From NCBI GenBank assembly GCA_003151815.1, contig PLYN01000060.1, positions 1 to 64,000 of the forward strand: a DNA stretch of 64,000 nt. Direction: 5' to 3'. Position 1 is the first letter of the stretch, and every line of letters begins with the position of its first letter. The notes beneath the pieces were generated by a model. The model saw only the letters and a list, made by a program, of their open reading frames with translations. It was not told the origin of the DNA and searched no databases. This DNA comes from Bacteroidota bacterium. GTDB taxonomy: Bacteria; Bacteroidota; Bacteroidia; 2-12-FULL-35-15. A program made the position numbers and the translations under genes. Of the stretch, positions 17,219-26,398 are shown piece by piece.

Positions 17219-20200
17219 TTATCTCACAAGCGTAACCGTTCCTGTATAATTGTGAAGATTGCCAAACACATCGGAAAGTATCACTTTCCAAACATATACA
17301 TCTCGTTGTGCCTGATGTTTTCCTTCTTTGTCCCCTCCAACTTCGGTTAAATTTAATGCTTTTCCATCCCATTTATCATTAATATCTTGTCCATGAAAAA
17401 TTATGTTTCCCCATCTATCATATATCCAAAGGTCATATGTGGAAATGCCTGTCCCCATTCCATAAAAATAATCATTTACGCCATCATGGTTTTCCGGCGT
17501 AAATGCATTTGGTATGTAAAAAGAAAATTGAGGACCAACATTAATTTTATCCCCAACACTTGCAGTATCATAGCAAAAATTGGCGTTACGAACAATTAAT
17601 ATGGGCTGATAACTACTGTTCATAATTCCGGGATAAGAATGTGTTGGATTTGCATTATTGGGGGCTAAGGTGTCGCCATCGCCAAAATTCCAGAACCAAT
17701 AATTTACGTCCGGTGATGATTGATTTGTAAAATATACTGTAGGATCCAATTCCGAAACAGGGTTTGGTGAAGCAATGAATGCGGCAACAGGTAATTTATA
17801 AACTGTAATTAATGAATCTTTCGTCAGAGATGCTGAACAACCTTTGTTATCAGTAACCGTAAGGGTAATACCAAAATTACCGGTATTAGAAAAACAGTGT
17901 TTTGGAGAAGGCAAATTACTTGTTTCACCATCTCCAAAATCCCAATGCCAACCAACAATAGAGTCTATTCCTGCCTTAGACGAGGCATCAGTAAATTTTG
18001 CACAATGAATTGAACAACCGGAAGGGGCATCAACTTTAAAATTTGCAACCGGGGGAGGATAAAATGTAAGCGTAACTTGTGAAGAGGCTGATAAACATGG
18101 ACCTATTGGGTCATTTGATGTTAACATCAAGGTTACTGATCCGGAAGAATATTCCGCTGCACTCGGTGTGTATATTGCATTTAAAGTGGTGTTGTTAGGG
18201 GAATAAATTCCTGAACCTCCTATCCATGTTCCGCTGCTTGCAGATCCTCCTACAGAACCTCCGAGTTTAACAGTTGATCCTGTACATACCGGTTGAGCTA
18301 TCCCGGCATTGGATGTTGGCAATTGGTTAATGGTTATAATCATTTGATCGCTCACTCCGATGCAAGGACCAACAGGGTCATTGGTCGTAAATGTTAATGT
18401 AAAGTTACCTGCTGTGATCTCTGTAGCTGAGGGAGTGTAGATAGCATTAGGAGCAATATTATTTGGATTGAATGTTCCGGAGCCGCCTGTCCATGTTCCA
18501 TTTGTTGCTGAACCACTAACAACAGCTGCTAATTTTACCGCATCACCTTCGCAAATAATTTGATCCTGACCGGCATTTGCGATAGCAGCCGGATTAATGA
18601 ATATTTCCACTTTGTCGCTTGCAGGCACGCAAGGTCCTGCAGGATCATTGGTTGTTAATGTAAATAGAACACTTCCCGAAGTTACTTCATTTGCACTTGG
18701 AGTATAAATGCAGTTAATACTTGTATTATTTGGATTAAATGTTCCTGACCCTCCATTCCAGGTTATGCTTGTAGCTGAACCACTCACAATGCCTGATAAT
18801 GTTGCAGTAGAGCCTGCACATATTGTTTGATCAGGTCCTGCATTGACTTTTGGTATCTGGTTGATAAAAATTACCATCTGGTCGCTCACAGCAGGACAAG
18901 GACCAATAGGGTCGTTGGTTGTAAAAGCTAAAACAATATTAGCAGAAGATGTTTCTGATTCATTTAGTGAATAAGTAGCATTCGGATTGGTATTGCTTGG
19001 ACTAAAAGTTCCTGTACCGCCAGTCCATAATCCGCTGGTAGCGGCACCTCCGAAAGTACCTGCTAAATTTACTGTATAGGGTGTTGGTAACGTATTGTCA
19101 ACGCAAATAGTTTGATCAGCACCTGCATTTACAGTAGCAATAGGGTTAATGGTAATAACTACGTTATCTGTTGAGGATGGGCAGGGACCAACAGGGTCGG
19201 TTGTTAAATTTAAAGTAATGCTACCGGATGCTAATTCAGTAGGAGTAGGTGAATAAATTGCTGTCAATGTTTTATTATTCGGATTGTATGTTCCTGCGCC
19301 TCCGCTCCATGTTGCAGTTATTCCTGTACCATTTATAGAACCTGTTAATTGTATAGGGGAGCCATGGCACAATGCTTTATCAAGTCCTGCATTGGCAGTA
19401 GGTAAGGGATTGATATATATTTTTACCTGACTTGATACTGAATTACAAGGACCTGCAGGGTCATCAGTAGTTAATGTTAATGTAATATAGCCGGTTGCAT
19501 TCTCTGATGCAATTGGAGTATATACAGCGTTTGTTGTGGTGTTATTCGGATTATAAGTGCCTGTGCCGCCGCTCCACGTGCCCATTGTTGCTGAGCCTCC
19601 TATAACACCGGCTAAATTTATACTGTTCCCAACACATATCGTTTGTTCAGGACCTGCATTAACTGTTGGAGCAGAATTAATTATAATTTTCATCTGGTCG
19701 TTCGCTGAGGTGCAGGGTCCGGCAGGGTCATTGGTTGTTAATGTTAATAAAGCGCTACCTGAAGCTATTTCACTTGAGCCGGGTGTATAAATACTATTTA
19801 ATATAGAGTTGTTCGGACTGTATGTTCCCGAACCTCCACTCCATGTGGCACTTGTTGCGGAACCGGCAATAGAACCCGATAATGTTATTGATGAACTACC
19901 ACAAATTGTTTGATCAATCCCAGCATTGACAAGTGGTAAGGAGTTAACCGTTACAACAACCGAATCAGATGAATAACACCCTGTGGATGCTACTGCTGTT
20001 GTTACATAAAAAACCAATGATTGAGGTGTTGTACCATTATTGATCAAGGTAACGGTAGGATTCGAAATTGTTGTAGAACTTAATCCTGTGGAAGGAGACC
20101 AGTTGTATGTGTCGCCCGCAGTTGAAGCGGTTCCTAAAGTAGTTGAATTGCCGGTACAAAATGTAATATTAGGTCCGGCATCGGATACAGGAGCATTAAT

Positions 20201-21610
20201 ATGAATAAGAATAGTATCCCTTCCCGGACAGTTAGCGGGAGTAGTATATATTATGGCATTATCACCGATACTGGCAAGTGATGGATCAAAAGCTCCTGTT
20301 GTAGCGTTGGTAATTCCTTTGCCAGTCCATGTTCCACCAGCAATAGAGGTATTCAGGTTGAGAGGCGATGAATTCAAACAAAAAGGACCGGCTGGATCTA
20401 CCTTAGGTATTGTAGGTAAACTAACAGTAACGTTTTGTGTTAATGATGCAGTGCAAGAGCCAACCTTTATAGTTAATGTTACAGGATATGTGCCTCCTGC
20501 AGGAAAATTGTGAATAGGGTTTTTAGAAGTATTATCCGTAATTCCATCATTATTAAAATCCCATGCCCATCCGGAAATAGGTCCACCAGGCGTTGAAGTA
20601 TCCGTAAATTGTGTTGAAATACTGCTACATCCGGTGGCAGGCGTAAAGCTTACAGGATTTGTAATGCCCGAATCTACAGCTATAGTAAGCGCTGTAGAGC
20701 AATTAGGACCTAATGGAGAGGACATTACCACCTGATATGTTCCAGGCCGGTTAACATTAATAGTTTGGGTGTTGTTTGGACCATCAATACCAGTTTTGCC
20801 TCCAACTGTAATATTGGTCCAGGTGTAATCCAATGCATTGGGCGGTCCCTTTAAAATATACCCACCACATTCATTAGTCGACGAGGTAATCAAATCAAGT
20901 GCATCGCAACTGGCATCAATGTATGCATAACCATAATGTTCATTAAGGGTGCAGTCAGTTGCAGTAAATTCAATCGTAACACATTTGCCGATATAGGCAG
21001 CTAATGAAATAACAGCCTTGGTCCATCCTCGGTACCAAATCCTACTGGTGGAAGTGGTTTGAGTGAAATTCACAAATGGAGCTTTCGCCAATACAAAAAG
21101 GTCTCCGCATGATATTTGATTTCCGTCTTCATCATATACATTGATACTAAAATAAGGACGTTGAGCATCTGTATGAGGAACACCATTGCCCTGTGGTTCC
21201 TGCAAAACAACAGCGTATTGGTAGGTAAAATTAGCAGTGGCTTGCGTTACATTATAGGAGATACTTGCCCGCCCGGCCTTGGCTCCGGTAATGGGCCCAT
21301 CTCCAATCATCATTGAATTATTACCACCGCTTGGAGCAACCACCGGTAAAATGGTACCACCAACTATAGGGTCATACCCACCTTTGGTTTGCAAGGCGTG
21401 TTGAAAAGGAGAAATAGAATCGGATAGTAAATTACAAGGTTCACTTGTTGAACTTTGACAGGCTGTCCCGTTAAAATATTGCCAAAAACCTGTACCGGAT
21501 TCAAATCCGGGATTTGTACAAAGGGAACCGCAGGTACTTTGAGAATATCCATTGATGCAAAAAATCAGACTAAAAAGCAGAATGACATTTACATTTATGA
21601 TTGATTTCAT
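17219..21610 (-). CDS. giant repeat protein with type IX (type B) sorting domain, paralogue
   Basis: A 1463-residue paralogue of the next gene with the same domain order: signal peptide (INGYSQS), Cys-containing N-terminal domain (CGSLCTNPGFESG to GYAYIDASC), Ig/PKD region with WAWDFNNDGITD, seven ~89-residue repeats at about 556-1183, two PKD domains (WDFGDGET, WNFGDGDT) and a type B sorting domain starting FYIPNAFTPENHDGVND and ending GTVTLVR. The start contexts of the two genes are alike (TTTAAAA-rich leader, ATGAAGTC or ATGAAATC). The 114-bp gap and equal strand allow co-transcription, with this gene first. Function beyond surface export is unknown. Confidence 0.9.
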   Translation of the reverse strand: MKSIINVNVILLFSLIFCINGYSQSTCGSLCTNPGFESGTGFWQYFNGTACQSSTSEPCNLLSDSISPFQHALQTKGGYDPIVGGTILPVVAPSGGNNSMMIGDGPITGAKAGRASISYNVTQATANFTYQYAVVLQEPQGNGVPHTDAQRPYFSINVYDEDGNQISCGDLFVLAKAPFVNFTQTTSTSRIWYRGWTKAVISLAAYIGKCVTIEFTATDCTLNEHYGYAYIDASCDALDLITSSTNECGGYILKGPPNALDYTWTNITVGGKTGIDGPNNTQTINVNRPGTYQVVMSSPLGPNCSTALTIAVDSGITNPVSFTPATGCSSISTQFTDTSTPGGPISGWAWDFNNDGITDNTSKNPIHNFPAGGTYPVTLTIKVGSCTASLTQNVTVSLPTIPKVDPAGPFCLNSSPLNLNTSIAGGTWTGKGITNATTGAFDPSLASIGDNAIIYTTPANCPGRDTILIHINAPVSDAGPNITFCTGNSTTLGTASTAGDTYNWSPSTGLSSTTISNPTVTLINNGTTPQSLVFYVTTAVASTGCYSSDSVVVTVNSLPLVNAGIDQTICGSSSITLSGSIAGSATSATWSGGSGTYSPNNSILNSIYTPGSSEIASGSALLTLTTNDPAGPCTSANDQMKIIINSAPTVNAGPEQTICVGNSINLAGVIGGSATMGTWSGGTGTYNPNNTTTNAVYTPIASENATGYITLTLTTDDPAGPCNSVSSQVKIYINPLPTANAGLDKALCHGSPIQLTGSINGTGITATWSGGAGTYNPNNKTLTAIYSPTPTELASGSITLNLTTDPVGPCPSSTDNVVITINPIATVNAGADQTICVDNTLPTPYTVNLAGTFGGAATSGLWTGGTGTFSPSNTNPNATYSLNESETSSANIVLAFTTNDPIGPCPAVSDQMVIFINQIPKVNAGPDQTICAGSTATLSGIVSGSATSITWNGGSGTFNPNNTSINCIYTPSANEVTSGSVLFTLTTNDPAGPCVPASDKVEIFINPAAIANAGQDQIICEGDAVKLAAVVSGSATNGTWTGGSGTFNPNNIAPNAIYTPSATEITAGNFTLTFTTNDPVGPCIGVSDQMIITINQLPTSNAGIAQPVCTGSTVKLGGSVGGSASSGTWIGGSGIYSPNNTTLNAIYTPSAAEYSSGSVTLMLTSNDPIGPCLSASSQVTLTFYPPPVANFKVDAPSGCSIHCAKFTDASSKAGIDSIVGWHWDFGDGETSNLPSPKHCFSNTGNFGITLTVTDNKGCSASLTKDSLITVYKLPVAAFIASPNPVSELDPTVYFTNQSSPDVNYWFWNFGDGDTLAPNNANPTHSYPGIMNSSYQPILIVRNANFCYDTASVGDKINVGPQFSFYIPNAFTPENHDGVNDYFYGMGTGISTYDLWIYDRWGNIIFHGQDINDKWDGKALNLTEVGGDKEGKHQAQRDVYVWKVILSDVFGNLHNYTGTVTLVR
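18062..19945 (-). repeat. seven tandem ~267-bp coding repeats, second array
   Basis: Array in the 1463-residue paralogue. Each repeat matches the repeat with the same number in the other array: repeat 4 again has an insert after its Cys and YSLNESET, repeat 5 has INCIYTPSA, and repeat 7 has QPVC. This one-to-one match means the array existed before the gene was duplicated. Confidence 0.9.
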
Positions 21611-21951
21611 TGTATTTTTTAAACAGATAGATTTTAATGTTTGTAAATCACTAAAAAATTAAAACACTTTTTATAATAATTATTATTTTTTAACAACCAC
21701 TAACAATTAGGAATAAACATATATACAGATGCAATTAGTTGTTAAAAGGTTGCACGAAAAGCAATTAATAATTCCTTTCTAATTCACTCATTTTAAATCA
21801 AAATTGGTTTAGGATGTTTCCATTTATTAATTCGATGAATAACCTAAATTTGAGGACAAAAGTAATCATTATTTTTAAGATTAATTGATTATGAGGAATG
21901 ATTTTGAGCACACATTAAAGTTTGTGTGTTTAAAGTTCGAAAAAAACAAAC

Positions 21952-22054
21952 AGTTTAAAGTTGGAAAGTTTAATTTAGAAAGTTTAAATTTGAAAAATTA
22001 AAAAAAAATGAAAATATACCCGCATCTCTAAATTAAACGTTCCAACATTAAACT
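21952..22054. repeat. 28-bp inverted repeat, AAGTTGGAAAGTTTAA type
   Basis: The gap 21611-22060 is 450 bp without a gene. It holds a 28-base arm at 21952-21979 (AGTTTAAAGTTGGAAAGTTT and eight more bases) whose reverse complement recurs at 22027-22054 with two mismatches. The right arm ends six bases before the next start codon, so it covers that gene's ribosome-binding region. No promoter was recognised in the rest of the gap. Confidence 0.8.
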
Positions 22055-22060
22055 AAAAAA

Positions 22061-22672
22061 ATGAAAATAATTTGTATCGGATTAAACTATGGTGCTCATA
22101 TTAAAGAAATGAATTCGGCAATAGCAGAGGAACCGGTTGTTTTTATGAAGCCGGATACCGCATTAATAAAAGATAACCAGCCATTTTATTATCCTTCATT
22201 TTCAAAAGAGGTTCATTATGAAGTGGAGTTGGTTTTAAAAATAAATAAACCGGGTAAAAATATTCAAGTACAGTTTGCAAACAAATATTATGATGAAATT
22301 GGCATAGGTATTGATTTCACCGCAAGAGATTTACAAGCTAAATTGAAACAAAAAGGCTTACCTTGGGAAAAAGCAAAAGCATTCGATGGCGCAGCGGCAA
22401 TCGGACAATTCATAAACAAAAAACAGTTTGCAGATATAAATAATATTAATTTTCACCTGACCATCAACGGAACTATGGTGCAAAAAGGAAATACAAAAAA
22501 TTTGCTAACTTCATTCGATGAAATAATTGCTTATGTTTCAAAATTTTTCACACTTAAAACCGGTGATTTGATTTATACCGGAACACCTAAAGGTGTTGGT
22601 ACTGTGAAGATATCAGATAGGCTTGAAGCATATATAGAAAATAAAAAAATGCTGGACTTTGAAATAAAATAA
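22061..22672 (+). CDS. fumarylacetoacetate hydrolase-family protein
   Basis: A 203-residue single-domain FAH-fold protein. It starts IICIGLNYGAHIKEM and has the divalent-metal ligand motif in VHYEVELVLKI (Glu-x-Glu), IGIDFTARDLQ, KAFDGAAAIG and the closing TGTPKGVG. The length and motifs fit FAHD1-like acylpyruvase or oxaloacetate decarboxylase members rather than true fumarylacetoacetase, which has an extra N-terminal domain. The substrate cannot be fixed. The start ATG is only six bases after an inverted-repeat arm. Confidence 0.88.
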   Translation: MKIICIGLNYGAHIKEMNSAIAEEPVVFMKPDTALIKDNQPFYYPSFSKEVHYEVELVLKINKPGKNIQVQFANKYYDEIGIGIDFTARDLQAKLKQKGLPWEKAKAFDGAAAIGQFINKKQFADINNINFHLTINGTMVQKGNTKNLLTSFDEIIAYVSKFFTLKTGDLIYTGTPKGVGTVKISDRLEAYIENKKMLDFEIK

Positions 22673-22675
22673 ATC

Positions 22676-22834
22676 GATTTGAAAATTTGAAGATATGCTG
22701 ATGTGCTAATTCAAACACACTTTAAAAATATTCATTAATTTCCATTCATAAATTTCACATTAAAGAATAAAAATATCATTAATTTATAAAAAAGCTAACA
22801 TTTTCAAATTCACACATTTTCAAATCTTCAAAAC
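22676..22834. repeat. word-repeat element, GATTTGAAAAT type, inverted ends
   Basis: The left end (22676-22715) starts GATTTGAAAATTTGAAGAT. The right end (about 22797-22834) reads GATTTGAAAATGTGTGAATT on the opposite strand. The two ends share an 11-base core, GATTTGAAAAT, in inverse orientation, and further loose word matches. The element spans almost the whole gap between the FAH-family gene and the DUF4197 gene. Confidence 0.55.
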
Positions 22835-22842
22835 AGTTTCCT

Positions 22843-23595
22843 ATGAAAAAAATCATCATACCCACACTTGCTATAGTTGTCATGACTATAAATGCATGTA
22901 CCAGTCAGGATTTAATGAAAAGAGCAAAAGCTGCGGAAGTGGCGGCAAGTGATGCTTTAAAGGGTGTTTCAACAACCGGCGTCAAGCCTTTAAGTAATGA
23001 CGAAGTAATAAATGGATTGAGAAATGCCTTAACCGTTGGCACAAATAATTCTACTGCATTTGCGTCGAAGCTGGATGGTTATTATAAAAACCCTGCTTTG
23101 TTTATTCCCTTTCCGCCGGATGCTCAAAAAGTGAAGGATAAAATGGATGCCATCGGTTTTAAAGACCAAACAGATAAATTTGTTTTGACCTTAAATCGTG
23201 CTGCTGAAGAAGCCGCTAAAAATGCAGCACCTGTTTTTATAAATGCAATTAAAGGAATGAGCATTGGTGATGGATTTTCCATATTAAAAGGAAAAGATAA
23301 TGCAGCCACACAATATTTACAAGATAAAACTACCGGGGAACTAAAGCAAAAATTTACACCAATCGTTCAAACGGCAATAGATAAAGTAGAATTAACAAAA
23401 TATTGGAATCCAATTATTACAGATTACAACAAAATTCCTTTTGTGGAAAAACAAAATCCCGATTTAACTGCTTACGTGACTGAGCGAGCTATGGTTGGTT
23501 TATTTAAACTTATTACTGATGAAGAATTGAAAATCCGTAAAGACCCAGCTGCACGCGTTAACGATATTTTAAAGCGAGTATTTGGCAGTAACTAA
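22843..23595 (+). CDS. DUF4197 family lipoprotein
   Basis: A 250-residue protein with a hydrophobic leader followed by NACTSQ, a lipobox-like site near Cys19, so probably membrane-anchored. The body matches the DUF4197 pattern: LSNDEVINGLRNALTVGTNNS, YYKNPALFIPFPPDAQKV, MSIGDGFSILKGKDNAATQYL and DPAARVNDILKRVFG. The family's function is unknown. A bidirectional hairpin terminator follows. Confidence 0.88.
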   Translation: MKKIIIPTLAIVVMTINACTSQDLMKRAKAAEVAASDALKGVSTTGVKPLSNDEVINGLRNALTVGTNNSTAFASKLDGYYKNPALFIPFPPDAQKVKDKMDAIGFKDQTDKFVLTLNRAAEEAAKNAAPVFINAIKGMSIGDGFSILKGKDNAATQYLQDKTTGELKQKFTPIVQTAIDKVELTKYWNPIITDYNKIPFVEKQNPDLTAYVTERAMVGLFKLITDEELKIRKDPAARVNDILKRVFGSN

Positions 23596-23606
23596 AACAT
23601 TGAGAT

Positions 23607-23654
23607 AAAAAAAATCCGTGCTATCATAAACACTTATGTTGGCATGGATTTTTT
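23607..23654. terminator. bidirectional hairpin terminator
   Basis: AAAATCCGTGC and GCATGGATTTT form an 11-bp stem (one G-U pair). An inner stem CATAA/TTATG sits in the loop, with A-runs on the left and T-runs on the right. It lies between the convergent DUF4197 and universal-stress genes and could end both transcripts. Confidence 0.8.
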
Positions 23655-23671
23655 GTTTTATAATAAATCGA

Positions 23672-24547
23672 TCAATGACCCCAATCAGAATTTCCAACAA
23701 TGGGTTGAATACTCATTACAGGGGTTTTTGAATGGTTAATAATTTGTTGCGCATAAGTACCCATCAAGCGTCCGGTTATGTTTTCATCCTGATCTGTCAT
23801 TATAATAATTAAGTCTGCATCAACCTCTGTAGCATAATCGATTGTCATTTTTGCCTGATTAGCAGCTGTTACCATTGTTCTAACACAGGCTATTTCATTT
23901 TTCTTAATGAAATTTTCTATCTGATCCAAATGGAGTTCAAGCTTTTTTAATTCTGATTCATCAGAAGAATCTTCTAATCCGACAAGGTGTATTTGAGAAG
24001 CAAAGTGTTTTGCCAAAACAACTGCATGATGTACTTTCTGACGAGAGTGCTCTGAGAGGTCAATTGGCAAAAGGATTTCCTTAAAACCTAAATTCTTGGC
24101 ATTCATCTGTATGGATATAACCGGACATTCTGATTGAGTTGCTACTTTGTAGGTATTGCTTCCAACAAAAAATTCAGCAAAGCCTGATATACCATGGGTA
24201 CCCATAATTATCAAATCAACAGTATGTTCCTTCGATACTGAAATGATTTCGCTGAAAATTGTTCCGTTGGATGTGATACATATTGATTTTACTCCATATT
24301 TTGAACGAATGTTTCCGGCAATTTCTTCTAATCTTTTTTCAACAGCGTTTATAATTCCATTGGGTGGATCTATACGCAACTCAGGAACTACAATGTTAAA
24401 TCTTTCCCAATGATTTTCTACTACATGTAATAATACCAGATCTGCTTTGAATAATTGTGCTGTAAATGCTGCATGCTCAATCGCAAGCAATGATGTTTCC
24501 GAAAAATCAATCGGAATAAGGATTTTTTCAATTTTAAATGATTTCAT
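23672..24547 (-). CDS. tandem universal stress protein (two UspA domains)
   Basis: Two UspA-type alpha/beta domains in one cytoplasmic protein. The first begins KILIPIDFSETSLLAIEHA and has the ATP-binding signature MGTHG-x9-GS. The second begins EILLPIDLSEHSRQKVHHA, but its loop (MTDQDENITGRLMG) lacks the canonical glycines. Such proteins respond to starvation or stress. The preferred ATG is at 24547 (MKSFKIEKILIPID); an in-frame start 45 bases upstream would add a tail unusual for the family. Its 3' end faces the DUF4197 gene across a shared terminator. Confidence 0.9.
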   Translation of the reverse strand: MKSFKIEKILIPIDFSETSLLAIEHAAFTAQLFKADLVLLHVVENHWERFNIVVPELRIDPPNGIINAVEKRLEEIAGNIRSKYGVKSICITSNGTIFSEIISVSKEHTVDLIIMGTHGISGFAEFFVGSNTYKVATQSECPVISIQMNAKNLGFKEILLPIDLSEHSRQKVHHAVVLAKHFASQIHLVGLEDSSDESELKKLELHLDQIENFIKKNEIACVRTMVTAANQAKMTIDYATEVDADLIIIMTDQDENITGRLMGTYAQQIINHSKTPVMSIQPIVGNSDWGH

Positions 24548-24829
24548 ATAACTGTATTGTTTTTTAGTATTAACAGATTCAAAATTTAACAAACTTACAA
24601 ATTCCTTTGTGGTAGATTATCGAATTGGACAAAATTATTCTTAAAATTGAACATAGTTTGATATTTAATATGATTACAGAGCAAAATACTCAATAAAATT
24701 GGTCTGTTATGGGTTAAATGAATAGGTTTAATATTACCATGATTAACAATCAAAGGTTGAAATCTTCTAAACAAATAAAATAAATTCGTTGATATTCAGT
24801 TTACTTTTACAGTATTAGTATTCTGAAAG

Positions 24830-25702
24830 ATGAATAAAAAGGAAATAAAAGCACTCATTAGCTTACTTGACGATCCGGATGAAGCGGTTTTTGATCAGAT
24901 AAGTATGAAATTTTTGTCGCTCGGGCAAGAAGTGATTCCTGTTTTGGAGGATGCGTGGGAATATTCGTTTGATACGCTTATTCAAAATCGCATCGAAAAC
25001 ATAATACATCAAATTCAGTTTGACATCATTAAAGATTCTTTAAGAGAATGGGTGCATCCTGATCAACAAAATCTTTTGGAAGGCACCTTAATTATAGCCA
25101 AATACCAATATCCTGATATTGATATTGCTAAAATAAAAAAACAGATTGATCAAATTAAACAAGATGTATGGTTGGAGTTAAATGAAAATTTAACGGCACT
25201 TGAAAAAGTTAAAATTATCAATCACATTTTATTTGATGTTCACAACTTCAGCGGTAATACCAGCAATTATCACGCTCCTCAAAATTCTTATATAAACAAT
25301 GTTTTAGAAAGTAAAAAAGGTAATCCGCTTTTGCTTTCAATCATTTATACAATTATTGCTCAAAGTTTAGACATACCTATTTATGGAGTGAATCTTCCCG
25401 AACATTTTATTTTGTGTTACGTGGATGCCGAACATATGGGAGTGCCTTCAGCCGAAGGCAATGAAGGAAGCAACGTGTTGTTTTATATTAACCCCTTTAG
25501 TAAAGGTGCTGTTTTTGGCCAAAAAGAAATTGAGGCTTTTTTAAAACAATTGAAATTAGAACCTCTACCCTTATTTTATGAACCATGTTCAAATCTTGAA
25601 ATTATTAAGCGTTTGTTAAGGAACCTAATTTCATCCTATGAAAAATTAGGTTACCCTGATAAAAGTAAAGAGTTGAAAAAGTTGTTGCAGACTTTGGGCT
25701 GA
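24830..25702 (+). CDS. SirB1/transglutaminase-like protein
   Basis: A 290-residue cytoplasmic protein. The N-terminal ~80 residues are helical (LISLLDDPDEAVFDQISMKFLSLG, HEAT-like). The core is transglutaminase-like: DIAKIKKQIDQIKQDVW, then NHILFDVHNFSGNTSNYHAPQNSYINNVLESKKGNPLLLSIIYTIIAQSLDIPIYGVNLPEHFILCYVD in three motif blocks. The cysteine expected in an active transglutaminase is not evident at GNPLLLS, as in other SirB1-like members. The biochemical role is unknown. A hairpin terminator follows. Confidence 0.85.
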   Translation: MNKKEIKALISLLDDPDEAVFDQISMKFLSLGQEVIPVLEDAWEYSFDTLIQNRIENIIHQIQFDIIKDSLREWVHPDQQNLLEGTLIIAKYQYPDIDIAKIKKQIDQIKQDVWLELNENLTALEKVKIINHILFDVHNFSGNTSNYHAPQNSYINNVLESKKGNPLLLSIIYTIIAQSLDIPIYGVNLPEHFILCYVDAEHMGVPSAEGNEGSNVLFYINPFSKGAVFGQKEIEAFLKQLKLEPLPLFYEPCSNLEIIKRLLRNLISSYEKLGYPDKSKELKKLLQTLG

Positions 25703-25715
25703 TCTAATTTCTTGT

Positions 25716-25745
25716 GATGTTTAACGCTTGAAACATCTGTTTTTA
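25716..25745 (+). terminator. hairpin terminator after transglutaminase-like gene
   Basis: GATGTTT (25716-25722) pairs with AAACATC (25731-25737) across an 8-base loop, and TGTTTTT follows at once. The hairpin lies 14 bases after the stop codon on the plus strand, which fits a factor-independent terminator. Confidence 0.7.
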
Positions 25746-25798
25746 TGACATTTGTTTCTTTTGAAAGATCCTTGTTTCGCTCTGGATGATACATCTAA

Positions 25799-26398
25799 TT
25801 AAGATGAACTTACCCTAACTATCTTTAATAACGTATTCAAAATAATTTTAAAGTCAGTTACCATGCCTTGTTCTGCGATGTATTTTAGATTCAATTGAAG
25901 TTTTGCCGGCATTATTTCATCTATATAAACCTGTTCGGGATTTTGTGCTTTGCCTAATAATTCGTTTTCGTTGCTGTATTCGATACTTGCATAATCGGTA
26001 ATACCGGGCTTTACGCTTAACACCATTTTTTGTTCATTGTTATATAGATTAACATATTTACGAACTTCAGGTCGTGGACCAACCAAACTCATTTCACCAA
26101 CCAAAACGTTTATCAATTGAGGCAGCTCATCCAGTTTATACTTACGAATAAAATAACCTACACGTGTAATTCGGCTATCACGTCCGCCAACTGTGAGTAA
26201 TCCATTTTTATCTGCATCGGTTCTCATCGATCGGAATTTTAATAGAAGGAAATCTTTTCCATTTATTCCGACTCTTACTTGTTTATAAAAGATACCTCCT
26301 CGGGAATCCAAACTTATCAATAACCCGATAGTCAAGAAGAAAGGGAGTAGTAGCACTAATCCGATGAAGGAAAAAATAATGTCGAATAGACGTTTCAT
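25799..26398 (-). CDS. initiating phosphoglycosyltransferase (PglC/WcaJ core type)
   Basis: Transfers a sugar-1-phosphate from a UDP-sugar to undecaprenyl phosphate to start a glycan unit. The ~199 residues form the minimal catalytic domain: a membrane-entering helix (KRLFDIIFSFIGLVLLLPFF), KQVRVGINGKDFLLLKFRSM, KLDELPQLINVLVGEMSLVGPRPE and KPGITDYASIEYSNENE. The small size resembles PglC rather than the five-helix WbaP/WcaJ. The preferred ATG at 26398 overlaps the preceding gene's TGA as ATGA, implying translational coupling; an ATG two codons upstream also exists. Last gene of the polysaccharide operon. Confidence 0.92.
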   Translation of the reverse strand: MKRLFDIIFSFIGLVLLLPFFLTIGLLISLDSRGGIFYKQVRVGINGKDFLLLKFRSMRTDADKNGLLTVGGRDSRITRVGYFIRKYKLDELPQLINVLVGEMSLVGPRPEVRKYVNLYNNEQKMVLSVKPGITDYASIEYSNENELLGKAQNPEQVYIDEIMPAKLQLNLKYIAEQGMVTDFKIILNTLLKIVRVSSS

